Positions 8,361 to 16,510 of a DNA stretch of 64,000 nucleotides are shown piece after piece. The stretch is from NCBI GenBank assembly GCA_964646625.1, contig CAZYHC010000003.1, positions 124,001 to 188,000 on the forward strand, given 5' to 3'. Both the position numbers and the translations under genes were made by a program. This DNA is from DAOULT01 sp964646625 (GTDB lineage Bacteria; Chloroflexota; Anaerolineae; CAZYHC01). The notes beneath the pieces are model-generated. The model saw only the letters and a list, made by a program, of their open reading frames with translations. It was not told the origin of the DNA and made no database searches. Every line of letters starts with the position of its first letter. Position 1 is the first letter of the stretch.

Positions 8361-9317
8361 TCAGCCAGCGTGAAAGGTCAATTTCACCCTTCCGCAGCGA
8401 ATCTCGTCGCCATCTTTCAAGGGGTGGCGCGCCCCTGGCGTCATTTTTTGGCGATTGACGAAGGTGAAGTTAGTGCTCTTGAGGTCCTGGATGAAATACT
8501 CTTCGCCCTCGACGATAATTTTGGCGTGTTGGCGGGACACACCACCTTCTTCTCCACCATGAGGCGTCAGGTCAACGTCAGGATAAACACCGCTGACGGG
8601 ATCCTCTCGACCGATGAGGATCTCCGCCGTCTGCGGCAACGTCATGCGGGCCCCGCTATCAACAACGACCAGGCAGGGCTGCTCTATGGCCGGGGGAGGT
8701 GGTGGAGCCTCAACAGACGGCTCTAATGCGGCTCCGCAATGGCTACAGAAGGTATCGTCGGCGGCCATCTCTTCTCCACAAGCCGGACAGGCAGTTATAG
8801 CCGGCACTTCAGCCGTTGTTGGCGCCGGTGTTGGCGGCGGTGGCGGTACTTCGACTTCCGGCGTCGGCGTTGGCGGCGGTGGCGGTACTTCGACTTCTGG
8901 CGTCGGCGTTGGCGGCGGCGGTGGTACTTCGACTTCCGGCGTTGGCGTTGGCGGCGGTGGCGGTACTTCGACTTCTGACGTTGGCGGGGCAGCAGTTACC
9001 GCCGCTCCACAGTTGCTACAAAAGGCATCGCCGGGTTGCAAGGCCGCGCCACAGGCCAGGCAGGTGCCCTCCTCCGTCCCTGGGGCTGCGGGTGCGGCTG
9101 CCGCCGGGGTTGGTGGAGCCTCAGCCGGGGCCGGGGTCTCCAGGGGAGCTCCACAGCTCTCGCAGAAGGCTTCGCCCGGCACGTTTGAGGCTCCGCACAA
9201 GGGACAGATACCTGCCGCCGGAGCGGGAGTTGGAGCAGCAGCCCCCAACTTTGCGCCGCACTGGTCGCAAAAGACGGTGCCTTCCTCTACCTCGTTCCCA
9301 CATCGTGGACACTTCAT
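8361..9317 (-). CDS. FHA-domain protein with multiple zinc ribbons and proline-rich repeats
   Basis: A 318-residue adaptor. Four zinc ribbons of the CPxCG...FCxxCGA type occur near residues 3-23, 38-58, 84-104 and 178-198. Between the third and fourth is a low-complexity linker with four tandem units of P-E-V-E-V-P5-T-P-T. The C terminus is an FHA domain with IGRED, SRQHAKI and STNFTFVN, the phosphothreonine-binding core. It probably binds phosphorylated partners produced by the kinases in the operon and brings them together. A strong AAGGAGG site precedes the ATG. The repeat units are nearly identical at DNA level, so the linker length may vary between strains. Confidence 0.9.
   Translation of the reverse strand: MKCPRCGNEVEEGTVFCDQCGAKLGAAAPTPAPAAGICPLCGASNVPGEAFCESCGAPLETPAPAEAPPTPAAAAPAAPGTEEGTCLACGAALQPGDAFCSNCGAAVTAAPPTSEVEVPPPPPTPTPEVEVPPPPPTPTPEVEVPPPPPTPTPEVEVPPPPPTPAPTTAEVPAITACPACGEEMAADDTFCSHCGAALEPSVEAPPPPPAIEQPCLVVVDSGARMTLPQTAEILIGREDPVSGVYPDVDLTPHGGEEGGVSRQHAKIIVEGEEYFIQDLKSTNFTFVNRQKMTPGARHPLKDGDEIRCGRVKLTFHAG
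8815..8990 (-). repeat. Tandem repeats coding the Pro-rich linker of the FHA protein
   Basis: Four near-identical units of about 39 bases, in plus-strand sense built around ggcgttggcggcggtggcggtacttcgacttc variants. They encode the P-E-V-E-V-P-P-P-P-P-T-P-T units. The high identity suggests recent expansion by slippage or recombination. Confidence 0.85.
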
Positions 9318-9379
9318 ATCCTTCCTCCTTAAACTAGATTAAGACTCAAACTAAAATTAAGATTGAAACTTGCTGCTGG

Positions 9380-10657
9380 TCACGAGCCATCAACGAGCTT
9401 CTGGGTCAGCTTACGGGTCTTATAACGCAGCTTTTTGGTGCCTGTGGAGGTCATTTGTCCTTCACGCTCCAGGTTCTCTGCTTCCTGCAAGGCGGCTTCT
9501 GCCAATTCCCCTTCCCCCATCTCCAGCAGACGGGTGGCCGCGGCCCGCAATTTCTGGGTGGCTCCGGCCACGTTGCCCATCCGGGCCTCCTCCAGAGCCC
9601 GGGTCTGGAGCTTGAAGGTGGTGACCTTTTCCACGATGTTCATCACTCTGGCGTCGTAGCTTTTGCTGCGAGCCTGGTCGGTGGTGAAGTCGAGCATGAT
9701 ATCGGCCTTGACCTTTTCGCCCTCGAGGCCCATGGCCGGTACGTCATAGGATATCTCCGCCTGGGCCACCCGATAGCGTCCTGCGGGGCGGGGCGCTAAA
9801 AGCAGCTCCACCAGCATGGTATAGCTCTGCCCCTCCTCCAGGTCCCCCAGCGAGACCTGGACATCCCGGTCGGAGAGAGGCTGATAGCCCAGATTAGAGA
9901 TGACAGGCACCACCTGCCATATCTGGCGGGGATGGATGCCCTGTACCAGACGCAAAACCATCTGGGCGTTGCGTACTACGGTAGCCTGCATACTTTGCAC
10001 CGTAGTCTGGAAGAAGTCCATTATCCTGTCCGGGCTGTCGATAAAATCGGAGAGGCCCTTGCTGGCCTCGGCGATGTCATCCAGCAGGTCCTCATTCCAG
10101 TCATCGCCCAGGCCCAGGGCAATGACTGGGATCCCTTTGTTGCCGGCCTCTTTTGCCAGCTTGCGGCACACATCCTCATCGCCAAAGGTCTGACCGTCGG
10201 TCAGGAGCAACAGGCGGCTGACCCGCCTGGGGTCCAGTTGTTTATCCAACTCGCCCAGGCCCAGCTTCATCCCTTTGGAGATAGCGGTCCCTCCTCTGTC
10301 GAGGATGTCATCGATCTTGCGCTGGAGGGCGGCCCTGTCGGTCACCAACTGGCTGGATATCAGCGTCCTGGCCTGATCGTTGAAGACAGCCACCGAGATG
10401 TAATCCTGGTCGCTCAGGCGGTCGATAATCATTTTGGCGGCCTCTCGGAGACGTTTTATCTTCTTCCCCGCCATCGAGCCGCTGCGATCCAGAACCAGGC
10501 TGAGGTTGAGAGGCGGCCCCTGTCCATCCACACCGGCTGCGGCGGTTATGGCTTCGCCTGGCACAGCCTCGATGAGCACGTAGACCAACTGCTGGGTGTT
10601 TATCACCGGCAGGTACGATTTATTCAGGGAACAGGTCAATATTACTTCGTCGGCCAT
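9380..10657 (-). CDS. VWA-domain protein (TerY/CoxE-like metal-dependent adhesion domain)
   Basis: A soluble 425-residue protein. The von Willebrand A domain holds a complete MIDAS: DRSGSM at residues 57-62, a downstream conserved Thr region, and LLTDGQTFGDED. It is followed by a beta-rich domain (QVSLGDLEEGQSYTMLVELLL) and a helical tail with many Arg, Lys and Glu residues. VWA proteins of this kind are scaffolds for complexes; with kinase and PP2C neighbours the set resembles the TerY-P triad described for tellurite-type stress systems (inference). The start is the ATG at 10657, preceded by GAAGGAG. A GTG 18 bases upstream overlaps that ribosome site and is unlikely. Confidence 0.9.
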   Translation of the reverse strand: MADEVILTCSLNKSYLPVINTQQLVYVLIEAVPGEAITAAAGVDGQGPPLNLSLVLDRSGSMAGKKIKRLREAAKMIIDRLSDQDYISVAVFNDQARTLISSQLVTDRAALQRKIDDILDRGGTAISKGMKLGLGELDKQLDPRRVSRLLLLTDGQTFGDEDVCRKLAKEAGNKGIPVIALGLGDDWNEDLLDDIAEASKGLSDFIDSPDRIMDFFQTTVQSMQATVVRNAQMVLRLVQGIHPRQIWQVVPVISNLGYQPLSDRDVQVSLGDLEEGQSYTMLVELLLAPRPAGRYRVAQAEISYDVPAMGLEGEKVKADIMLDFTTDQARSKSYDARVMNIVEKVTTFKLQTRALEEARMGNVAGATQKLRAAATRLLEMGEGELAEAALQEAENLEREGQMTSTGTKKLRYKTRKLTQKLVDGS

Positions 10658-10736
10658 AATTTTTTTCTCCTTCACTAATTCTTGTTTCTCGCCAGATCGC
10701 TAACTCACTTCAAATATAACTACGCCTGACGGCCAG

Positions 10737-12287
10737 CTAGGTTGCAGTTTCGGCGACACGCAAATCGGCCACCGCTTCCACCTGGACCACGATGACGCTG
10801 ACGTTATCTTCGCCGCCGGCCTGGTTGGCCCGGCGTACCAGTTCGTCGCAGGCGGCTTGCGGCTCAGTCTCCTGCAACATAACCTCCTCGATGCCCTCGT
10901 TCCGAATCATCTCCCACAATCCGTCGCAGCACAGGATAAGGCGGTCGCCGGCTGCCAGGTCCTGGGTAACGAGGTCCACTTCTACGGCGGGTTGATCGCC
11001 GATGCAGCGGAGAATGACGCTGCGTTGAGGATGGGTGTAGACCTCCTCGGGCTCCGCCATCCCGCTGGCGACCATGCTGGCTACCAGGGAATGGTCACTC
11101 GTCAACTGGCGCAAGCCTCCGCCGCCCCACAGATAGGCCCGGCAATCGCCCACGTGGGCCAGGTAAGCCCGGTCGTCCCTGATCAGAGCGGCGGTCAAGG
11201 TGGTGCCCATATCGGTCCCTCTCTTTTGACGAACCAGATAGACCTCATCGTTGACGACGGCCACCGCCTGCTCCAGATGGTGCTTGATCGTTTCCCCCAG
11301 ACACATTTCCCCCGATAGCTCCGGCAGAAATATGTGTTGCGCCAGGTGGTCGGCCAGGGCGCGCGTAGCTAACTGGCTGGCTACCTCCCCACCTTCGTGC
11401 CCGCCCATCCCGTCGGCCACGGCATAGAGCCCCAGCATAGGCCCAATCTGCGACAGGTGGTTACAGGACAGGGTAAGGCTCAGCAGGCTATCCTCATCCA
11501 GTTCGCGCACCAGGCCGGGGTCGGAACGCTGTCCCACAACCAGACGCAGACCGACAGGCATCGGTTCGGTCTCTGGCTCCTCAAGGACGGTGTACAGCAG
11601 ATCGTTCTCCACGAAGCGAGTTAGCACCTGGTCCTCTTCCTTCTCGCCGTCCTCTTCCTCCACCAGAGGACGTTCCCAAAGCAGATAAGATGCCTTGTGC
11701 TCTTCCAGCAGGGCTGCGCCGCAGTTTCCACAATAAGCCTCGCCGGGAGCGTTTTCCTCCGAGCCACAGAACTGGCATTTGCGCACGTCGTAGGCTCGGT
11801 AGAGCACTTCTCCCTCTTTAATGTCCAGCACCTTGTCCACAACGTAGCGTCCACTCAGGACCGTGCCCGGCGCGACAGGCGTTTTGATCTCCTCGGCTTT
11901 CTTCTCAGCTTCGAGAGCTTCGGGCTCTTGCGGTTCTGCCGGGGGGCTGACTGCCTCCGGCCCGGCCTTTTCCTCGTCATCCTCCCTGAATATGGAGACA
12001 ACAGGCTCTTCATCCGCACCAGGAGGTGGTTCAACCTGAGCTTCGGCTTCCTCCCCGGCTGGGGGTGAAGGAGGCGGCGTAACTTCCTCTGCCGCAGGTA
12101 CGGGGCCGACCGTCTCGCCCTCCGTCGCCGACGCCTCGACGGTATCAGGGAGGGCCGGCGCGTCCGCTGTTTTCATCTCCACGGCCTCCGGCGGTTTCGG
12201 TTCTACGGCCAGGGGCAGATCCGCTCCACAGTGGTGACAAAACCTGGCTCCAGGCTTGGTCTCACGGGCGCAGTTTGGACAGTTCAT
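10737..12287 (-). CDS. PP2C phosphatase with zinc ribbons and a degenerate kinase N-lobe remnant
   Basis: A 516-residue protein. It opens with a zinc ribbon (CPNC...CHHCG), followed by a long acidic and Pro-rich linker. Next is GTVLSGRYVVDKVLD...GEVLYRAYDV, which looks like the first strands of a bacterial Ser/Thr kinase without a Gly-rich loop or catalytic residues. This remnant is interrupted by a second zinc ribbon (CQFCG...CGNCGAA). The C-terminal half is a PP2C domain with ELDEDSL, VADGMGGHEGGEVAS, VGDCRAYLW, CDGLWEM and GGEDNVSVIVV, so it should be catalytically competent. The start is the ATG beginning MNCPNC, preceded by GAGGTGA, which contains the stop of the upstream kinase gene; the two are therefore coupled. 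Confidence 0.92.
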   Translation of the reverse strand: MNCPNCARETKPGARFCHHCGADLPLAVEPKPPEAVEMKTADAPALPDTVEASATEGETVGPVPAAEEVTPPPSPPAGEEAEAQVEPPPGADEEPVVSIFREDDEEKAGPEAVSPPAEPQEPEALEAEKKAEEIKTPVAPGTVLSGRYVVDKVLDIKEGEVLYRAYDVRKCQFCGSEENAPGEAYCGNCGAALLEEHKASYLLWERPLVEEEDGEKEEDQVLTRFVENDLLYTVLEEPETEPMPVGLRLVVGQRSDPGLVRELDEDSLLSLTLSCNHLSQIGPMLGLYAVADGMGGHEGGEVASQLATRALADHLAQHIFLPELSGEMCLGETIKHHLEQAVAVVNDEVYLVRQKRGTDMGTTLTAALIRDDRAYLAHVGDCRAYLWGGGGLRQLTSDHSLVASMVASGMAEPEEVYTHPQRSVILRCIGDQPAVEVDLVTQDLAAGDRLILCCDGLWEMIRNEGIEEVMLQETEPQAACDELVRRANQAGGEDNVSVIVVQVEAVADLRVAETAT

Positions 12288-12294
12288 AAGAAAC

Positions 12295-13593
12295 TCACCT
12301 CGAATTCGCTCCATACAGTTGAAGCTGGAGCACGACTTTACCGACCTTAACGCGGTCTCCGTTACGCAGGGGATGAGGCTGGTTGGCCGCTAATTTGACA
12401 TTGTTGACCGTCGTGCCGTTGCTGCTTCCCAGATCAGTAATCAGATAACCATCGCCCTCCCTGGTAACCTGAGCGTGGCGGCGAGAAACGTGACCGTCGG
12501 GATCGTAGAAGGAAAGATCAAGGTCAGGGTACAGCTCTTCTGGCTCACTGGTGCGGCCGATGAGCAGAGGCGTGCGGCGGATGGGCATCTCCCAGGCAGC
12601 CCGCACCGGCTGTACCACGCGCAGCACGGCGGGCAGAATACCGACAAAGGACTTTCCACACCCGACACAGAAACGAGCCTCTGCCCTGTTCTCGCGCCCA
12701 CAGCCCGGGCAGCGTTTGGGCGGCGGAGGAGGCGGCGGCTCAGGCTCGACAGCGGCCTTCGGCTCAACGTAGGGTTCGGGCAAACAGTCCAGAATGGCCT
12801 GGCGCATCTTCTGCGCCGAACGATAACGCTTCTGCCGGTCCCGTTCCATGGCCTTTTCCACCACCTCAAGAGTCTTCTCCGATAGAGCAGCGTTGTAGGT
12901 GCTGAGAGGCAGAGGCGGCGAAGGCAGAAAGGCAGGAGTAGGCGGTACATTGGCCAGCAGATGATACATCGTCGCTCCCAGCGAGTAAACGTCCGAGCGG
13001 CCATCGGTCTGTTCTTTGCCCCACTGTTCCGGGGCGGCGTAGTTCTCCGAACCCATAGCCACCGTGTCCTTCTTCTTGCCCACTTTGTAGGTGCGGGCAA
13101 TGCCAAAATCGATGAGCTTGATTATGCCCTCGTTGGTGACCATGACGTTGCTGGGCTTCAAGTCGCGAAAGATGACAGGCGGGTCCTGATTATGTAAATA
13201 GTCCAGGACGTCGCAAAGCTGGATGGCCCAGCGGAGCACCTCGCTTTCGAGCAAGGGAGCGTTGGCGGCCTCAAGGCGCTTTTCCAGGGAGCGGCCCCAG
13301 ATGAATTCCATCACCAGGAAGGAATCGTTTCCCTCTTCAAAGAAATCGATGACCCTGGGCAGGTTGCGGTGATCCAGATCGGCCAGGATAATGGCCTCCT
13401 GCTGGAACAAACGCCAGGCTAAAGCCTGATCCTCGGGATCGGTGGACTGGGGCCTCAGCTCTTTGAGAGCCCAGATGGAATGATCCGAGAGCCTTTCCAC
13501 CTGGTAGACCCAGGCCATACCTCCACCACCCACCAGGCGGGCGATCTTATATTTGTCTTTCAGAACCGTGCCCACAGACAGAGATTGCTGCAT
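12295..13593 (-). CDS. Ser/Thr protein kinase with C-terminal zinc ribbon and FHA domain
   Basis: First gene of the signalling block, 432 residues. The kinase domain covers roughly 10-275 with VGGGGMAWVY, Lys44, FRD (142-144) in place of HRD but with the RD arginine kept, DFG at 162-164 and an AAPEQW activation-segment end. A Pro-rich linker leads to a zinc ribbon (CPGCG...CVGCG), then an FHA domain with IGRT, SRRHAQV and LGSSNGTTVN. The FHA likely reads phosphothreonines made by this or sister kinases. It ends inside the ribosome site of the PP2C gene. The start is the ATG at MQQSLSVG, shortly before the conserved KDKYKI. Confidence 0.94.
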   Translation of the reverse strand: MQQSLSVGTVLKDKYKIARLVGGGGMAWVYQVERLSDHSIWALKELRPQSTDPEDQALAWRLFQQEAIILADLDHRNLPRVIDFFEEGNDSFLVMEFIWGRSLEKRLEAANAPLLESEVLRWAIQLCDVLDYLHNQDPPVIFRDLKPSNVMVTNEGIIKLIDFGIARTYKVGKKKDTVAMGSENYAAPEQWGKEQTDGRSDVYSLGATMYHLLANVPPTPAFLPSPPLPLSTYNAALSEKTLEVVEKAMERDRQKRYRSAQKMRQAILDCLPEPYVEPKAAVEPEPPPPPPPKRCPGCGRENRAEARFCVGCGKSFVGILPAVLRVVQPVRAAWEMPIRRTPLLIGRTSEPEELYPDLDLSFYDPDGHVSRRHAQVTREGDGYLITDLGSSNGTTVNNVKLAANQPHPLRNGDRVKVGKVVLQLQLYGANSR

Positions 13594-13638
13594 GGCTATC
13601 GCCCTCTCAGAATGGCGACACAGGATTATAGTGACTAT

Positions 13639-13668
13639 ATTATATCACGAATGGGGCGAAACGGGCAA
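13639..13668 (-). promoter_or_regulatory. Predicted sigma70-like promoter of the kinase/phosphatase block
   Basis: Minus strand: TTGCCC, 18-base spacer, TATAAT with a TGa extension, about 45 bases upstream of the first kinase ATG. A second TATAAT lies closer to the gene without a good -35. Confidence 0.5.
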
Positions 13669-13702
13669 GATAGTGTATCATTTTGGGTTGAGGTTCAACA
13701 TA

Positions 13703-13735
13703 AGGTGCCTGGCACTTCCAAAGTGCCAGGCACCT
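13703..13735. repeat. 33-bp palindromic element, family A (intergenic copy)
   Basis: Two perfect 15-bp inverted arms (AGGTGCCTGGCACTT and its complement) around a CCA loop. It lies between the kinase operon start and the Uma2 gene. The same 33-bp design recurs at 16459, 30135, 34692 and 48497, with variants at 32658 and 47252. Confidence 0.9.
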
Positions 13736-13776
13736 GCCATCCGTTAAATTCGTTTAGAATGGTGACCGCCATCAAG

Positions 13777-14418
13777 CTAAGAGGCGAAAATCTCATCCAC
13801 TGTTACCTCGAGCCCGGCCAGGAGGGCGCTTTTCGCCACCTCCCCCGGCCCCCATTTCCCCAAAAGTTCGTACGCGCCTGCCTGGAGAGTGAAGACCTCA
13901 ACCGTTCTGTTTTCCGGGTCAACAAGCCAGTATTCCTGTACCCCAGCCTGGGCATACTCAGTGAATTTATCCCGGCGGTCGGTGAGCCTGGTGCTGGGGG
14001 AGATGATTTCCACTGCCAGGTCAGGCGGGCCGTAATACTGCTCACCGATACGGTCGGCATGTTCGTGGGAGACGTATAATATGTCCGGCTCGCGGATCTT
14101 GTCCGGCCAGAGCCGCACCGGCAGGGGAGCGAAGCACACCGTTCCCAGACCATGCTTATTTACAAATTCGCGCAAAAGTATATAGAATTCACTCAGGGTA
14201 AACTGGTGTGAATACGTGGGATGTGGGGGCATGATCAACCTCCCTTCCGAGAGCTCCACAAAACGGTTGGTATCGGGCAGGGCGAAATAATCGTGCTCCG
14301 TCCATTGCCCCTGCGGAGGGAAGATCTCGGCCACCTCCACTGTCAGTTCCAGTTCGGCCCCCACCGGATGCTCTCTGACGATTTTCTCCTGCACCTGTTC
14401 CTTCACTGACTCACCCAT
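13777..14418 (-). CDS. Uma2 family (DUF820) PD-(D/E)xK nuclease-like protein, copy 2
   Basis: A 213-residue protein of the Uma2/DUF820 family, with a restriction-endonuclease-like fold and no defined role; the family is hugely expanded in Cyanobacteria and Chloroflexota. Core residues are visible: PDILYVS, then PDLAVEIISPS supplying the catalytic Asp and Glu, followed by DRRDKFTEYAQAGVQEYWLVDP. It is a tandem duplicate of the gene directly upstream, with long stretches identical in DNA and two divergent patches. The start MGESVKEQ is preceded by a GGGGGGAAAG ribosome site at suitable spacing. Confidence 0.9.
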   Translation of the reverse strand: MGESVKEQVQEKIVREHPVGAELELTVEVAEIFPPQGQWTEHDYFALPDTNRFVELSEGRLIMPPHPTYSHQFTLSEFYILLREFVNKHGLGTVCFAPLPVRLWPDKIREPDILYVSHEHADRIGEQYYGPPDLAVEIISPSTRLTDRRDKFTEYAQAGVQEYWLVDPENRTVEVFTLQAGAYELLGKWGPGEVAKSALLAGLEVTVDEIFAS

Positions 14419-14433
14419 CTTATCTTTCCCCCC

Positions 14434-15075
14434 TCAACTGGCGAAAATTTTGTCCACTGCCACCTCAAACCCGGCCAGGAGCGCACTTTTCGCTACCTCC
14501 CCCGGGCCCCATTTGCTCACCAGTCTGTACTTGCTTTCATGGAGAGTGAAGACCTCAACCGTTCTGTTTTCCGGGTCAACAAGCCAGTATTCTTGTACCC
14601 CAGCCTGGGCATACTCAGTGAATTTATCCCGGCGGTCGGTGAGCCTGGTGCTGGGGGAGATGATTTCAACCGCCAGGTCGGGCGGGCCGTAATACTGTTC
14701 GCCGATGCGGTCGGCGTGTTCGTGGGAGACGTATAGTATGTCCGGCTCGCGGATCTTATCCGGCCAAAGCCGCACCGGCAGAGGCGAATAGCGCACTACT
14801 CCCAGATTGCGTTCATCTACAAAAGACCGTAACGCCAAATACAATTGCCCGGAAGTAAACTGATGTGAATCTGTGGGATGTGGGGGCACGATCAACCTCC
14901 CTTCCGAGAGCTCCACAAAACGGTTGGTATCGGGCAGGGCGAAATAATCGTGCTCCGTCCATTGCCCCTGCGGAGGGAAGATCTCGGCCACCTCCACTGT
15001 CAGTTCCAGTTCGGCCCCCACCGGATGCTCTCTGACGATTTTCTCCTGCACCTGTTCCTTCACTGACTCGACCAT
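14434..15075 (-). CDS. Uma2 family (DUF820) PD-(D/E)xK nuclease-like protein, copy 1
   Basis: Tandem paralogue of the adjoining gene and the same length (213 residues) when started at MVESVKEQ. That ATG lies behind GGGAGAG and matches the neighbour's start, so it is preferred over one 27 bases further upstream. Catalytic-core residues PDILYVS and PDLAVEIISPS are intact. It differs from its copy mainly in the segment following SHQFT (SGQLYLALRSFVDERNLGVV here, LSEFYILLREFVNKHGLGTV there) and near the C terminus. A promoter-like sequence lies upstream. Function is unknown. Confidence 0.9.
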   Translation of the reverse strand: MVESVKEQVQEKIVREHPVGAELELTVEVAEIFPPQGQWTEHDYFALPDTNRFVELSEGRLIVPPHPTDSHQFTSGQLYLALRSFVDERNLGVVRYSPLPVRLWPDKIREPDILYVSHEHADRIGEQYYGPPDLAVEIISPSTRLTDRRDKFTEYAQAGVQEYWLVDPENRTVEVFTLHESKYRLVSKWGPGEVAKSALLAGFEVAVDKIFAS

Positions 15076-15166
15076 CTTATCTCTCTCCCTTTTATGACGC
15101 ACGACTCATTAGCATACGTATTGCGAGTTTCAGAGCATTAACAGAAATGCACTTCATTTCCACCGT

Positions 15167-15195
15167 ATAATACCCTATTTTACTCAAAAAGGCAA
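15167..15195 (-). promoter_or_regulatory. Predicted promoter for the Uma2 pair
   Basis: Minus strand TTGCCT, 17-base spacer, TATTAT, about 90 bases upstream of the first Uma2 start. No other gene shares it. Confidence 0.5.
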
Positions 15196-15235
15196 CTCGA
15201 CTTTACTCAGAAGCGGAAACTATCCACTCATGGAT

Positions 15236-16510
15236 TCAGGCCAGGGCATCGTATATAGCCATGATGCGGCGCCCTGCCTCCTGGCAGGAATATTGGGTGA
15301 TGGCTCTGGCCCTTAGAGCCTGTCCCAAAGCAACCGCTCTCTTTTCGTCGGCCAGCAGCGATTCAAGGGCCTGGGCCAGCCTCGCTACGTCGCCACGGGG
15401 AGCGTAAACTCCCCACGGCCCCAGATACTCACGGCTGACCGGCGTGTCGAAGGCCACGGTGGGCAAAGCCATAGCCATGTAGTTTAACAACTTACCGTTG
15501 CTCTCCGTGAGCGACAATTTAGGGGCTACGGCCAGGTCGCCCAGAGCCAGGTAGTGAGGCGCTTCCTGGTAAGAGATCCGCCCGGTAAAGGTGACGTGCC
15601 CACCCAGGCCCAGCCGGGCGGCCATCGCCCGATAATGTTCCACGCGAGGGTAGCCCATGATCAAAAAATGAAAGTCGCGGCGCTTTTTTAAAAGAATGGC
15701 CGCCGCTTGCAGAAGCAGATCGAGGCCCTGATACTCAGCCAAGAGCCCCAGGTAAATCACCACCTTGCGTCCCAGGGGGATGCCGGGCCACCCTGTCTGG
15801 CCCTCGAGGTGGCCGGAACCGTTGCCGCCCGGATTGTCCGGGTTAAAGCGTTCGACGTCCACGCAATCGGGCACAGTATAGATGTGCTGGCAGCGGCAGC
15901 CAAACTCCTTTTTCAACAGAGCGGCGGCGTGCCGCGAGCTGGTTATGATGGCCTGGGGCAGATTGTTTATCACCTCTTCCAACTTGCGCAGAGGACGGTG
16001 GAGCAGGCCGTGGGGACGCAGAAAACCATGATCGATCATCTCGCCGGTCAGGCTGCCCTGGAAGTCGAAGACCAAAGGAATGCCCCATAGACGGCTGAGC
16101 GGATAGCCGATCAGGGCCCCCTCGTGCAGATAGGCGTGGATAAGATCGGGGCGACGCTGGCGACCGATTTCCAGGGCTTTCAGGGATAGAAGGCCGTCGA
16201 AGGCGATCTTGTGCCAGGAAGAGCCCATTCGGTAGCTGCCTCCCCAGGGCACAGAGGGCACCCGTTTTATGAGCAGGCCCTCCACGTCCTGTCCCTGGTG
16301 GTAGGTGCAGATGGTGACGCGATTGCCCAGCCTGCGTAAGATGGTGGCTTCTTCCAGGATACGCACGTGGCAGCCATAGTCAGAGAAGAACGAGGTGGGC
16401 GCGATCATCAAGATTTCTTTTGGCCGCACCCCGCCTTGAGCGGACGGGCGAGAACGGGAGGCGACCGGCACTTCCAGGGTGCCAGTCACCTGCTCTATCG
16501 TCTTCATCAT
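15236..16510 (-). CDS. Glycosyltransferase family 4
   Basis: A cytoplasmic GT-B glycosyltransferase of about 425 residues that should transfer a sugar from a nucleotide-sugar donor during surface-polysaccharide or glycolipid synthesis. The N-terminal Rossmann domain starts ILMIAPTSFFSDYGCHVRIL; the C-terminal donor domain has VVIYLGLLAEYQGLDLLLQA and ends with the LTESNGKLLNYMAMALPTVA block containing the conserved Glu. The start is ATGATG at 16510/16507, overlapping the upstream stop as ATGA, with GGGAGG just ahead. Residues about 6-16 (VTGTLEVPVA) are encoded by a degenerate copy of the 33-bp palindromic element, ahead of the catalytic fold. It is co-transcribed with the membrane glycosyltransferase upstream. 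Confidence 0.92.
   Translation of the reverse strand: MMKTIEQVTGTLEVPVASRSRPSAQGGVRPKEILMIAPTSFFSDYGCHVRILEEATILRRLGNRVTICTYHQGQDVEGLLIKRVPSVPWGGSYRMGSSWHKIAFDGLLSLKALEIGRQRRPDLIHAYLHEGALIGYPLSRLWGIPLVFDFQGSLTGEMIDHGFLRPHGLLHRPLRKLEEVINNLPQAIITSSRHAAALLKKEFGCRCQHIYTVPDCVDVERFNPDNPGGNGSGHLEGQTGWPGIPLGRKVVIYLGLLAEYQGLDLLLQAAAILLKKRRDFHFLIMGYPRVEHYRAMAARLGLGGHVTFTGRISYQEAPHYLALGDLAVAPKLSLTESNGKLLNYMAMALPTVAFDTPVSREYLGPWGVYAPRGDVARLAQALESLLADEKRAVALGQALRARAITQYSCQEAGRRIMAIYDALA
16459..16491. repeat. 33-bp palindromic element, family A, degenerate copy inside a GT4 gene
   Basis: Arms AGGCGACCGGCACTT and GGGTGCCAGTCACCT around CCA. The four arm mismatches are all transitions. It is translated in the GT4 frame as VTGTLEVPVA, the same frame as the copies at 34692 and 48497. 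Confidence 0.75.

Noticed and set aside
7550..8458. Plus-strand frame of 302 codons opposite a kinase gene
   Set aside because: Crosses the kinase and FHA genes in antisense and has no recognisable fold.
8815..8990. CRISPR-like array
   Set aside because: Units are contiguous, without spacers, and code for a proline-rich linker.
8614..9342. Glycine-rich plus-strand frame
   Set aside because: Antisense reading of the proline-rich repeats of the FHA protein.
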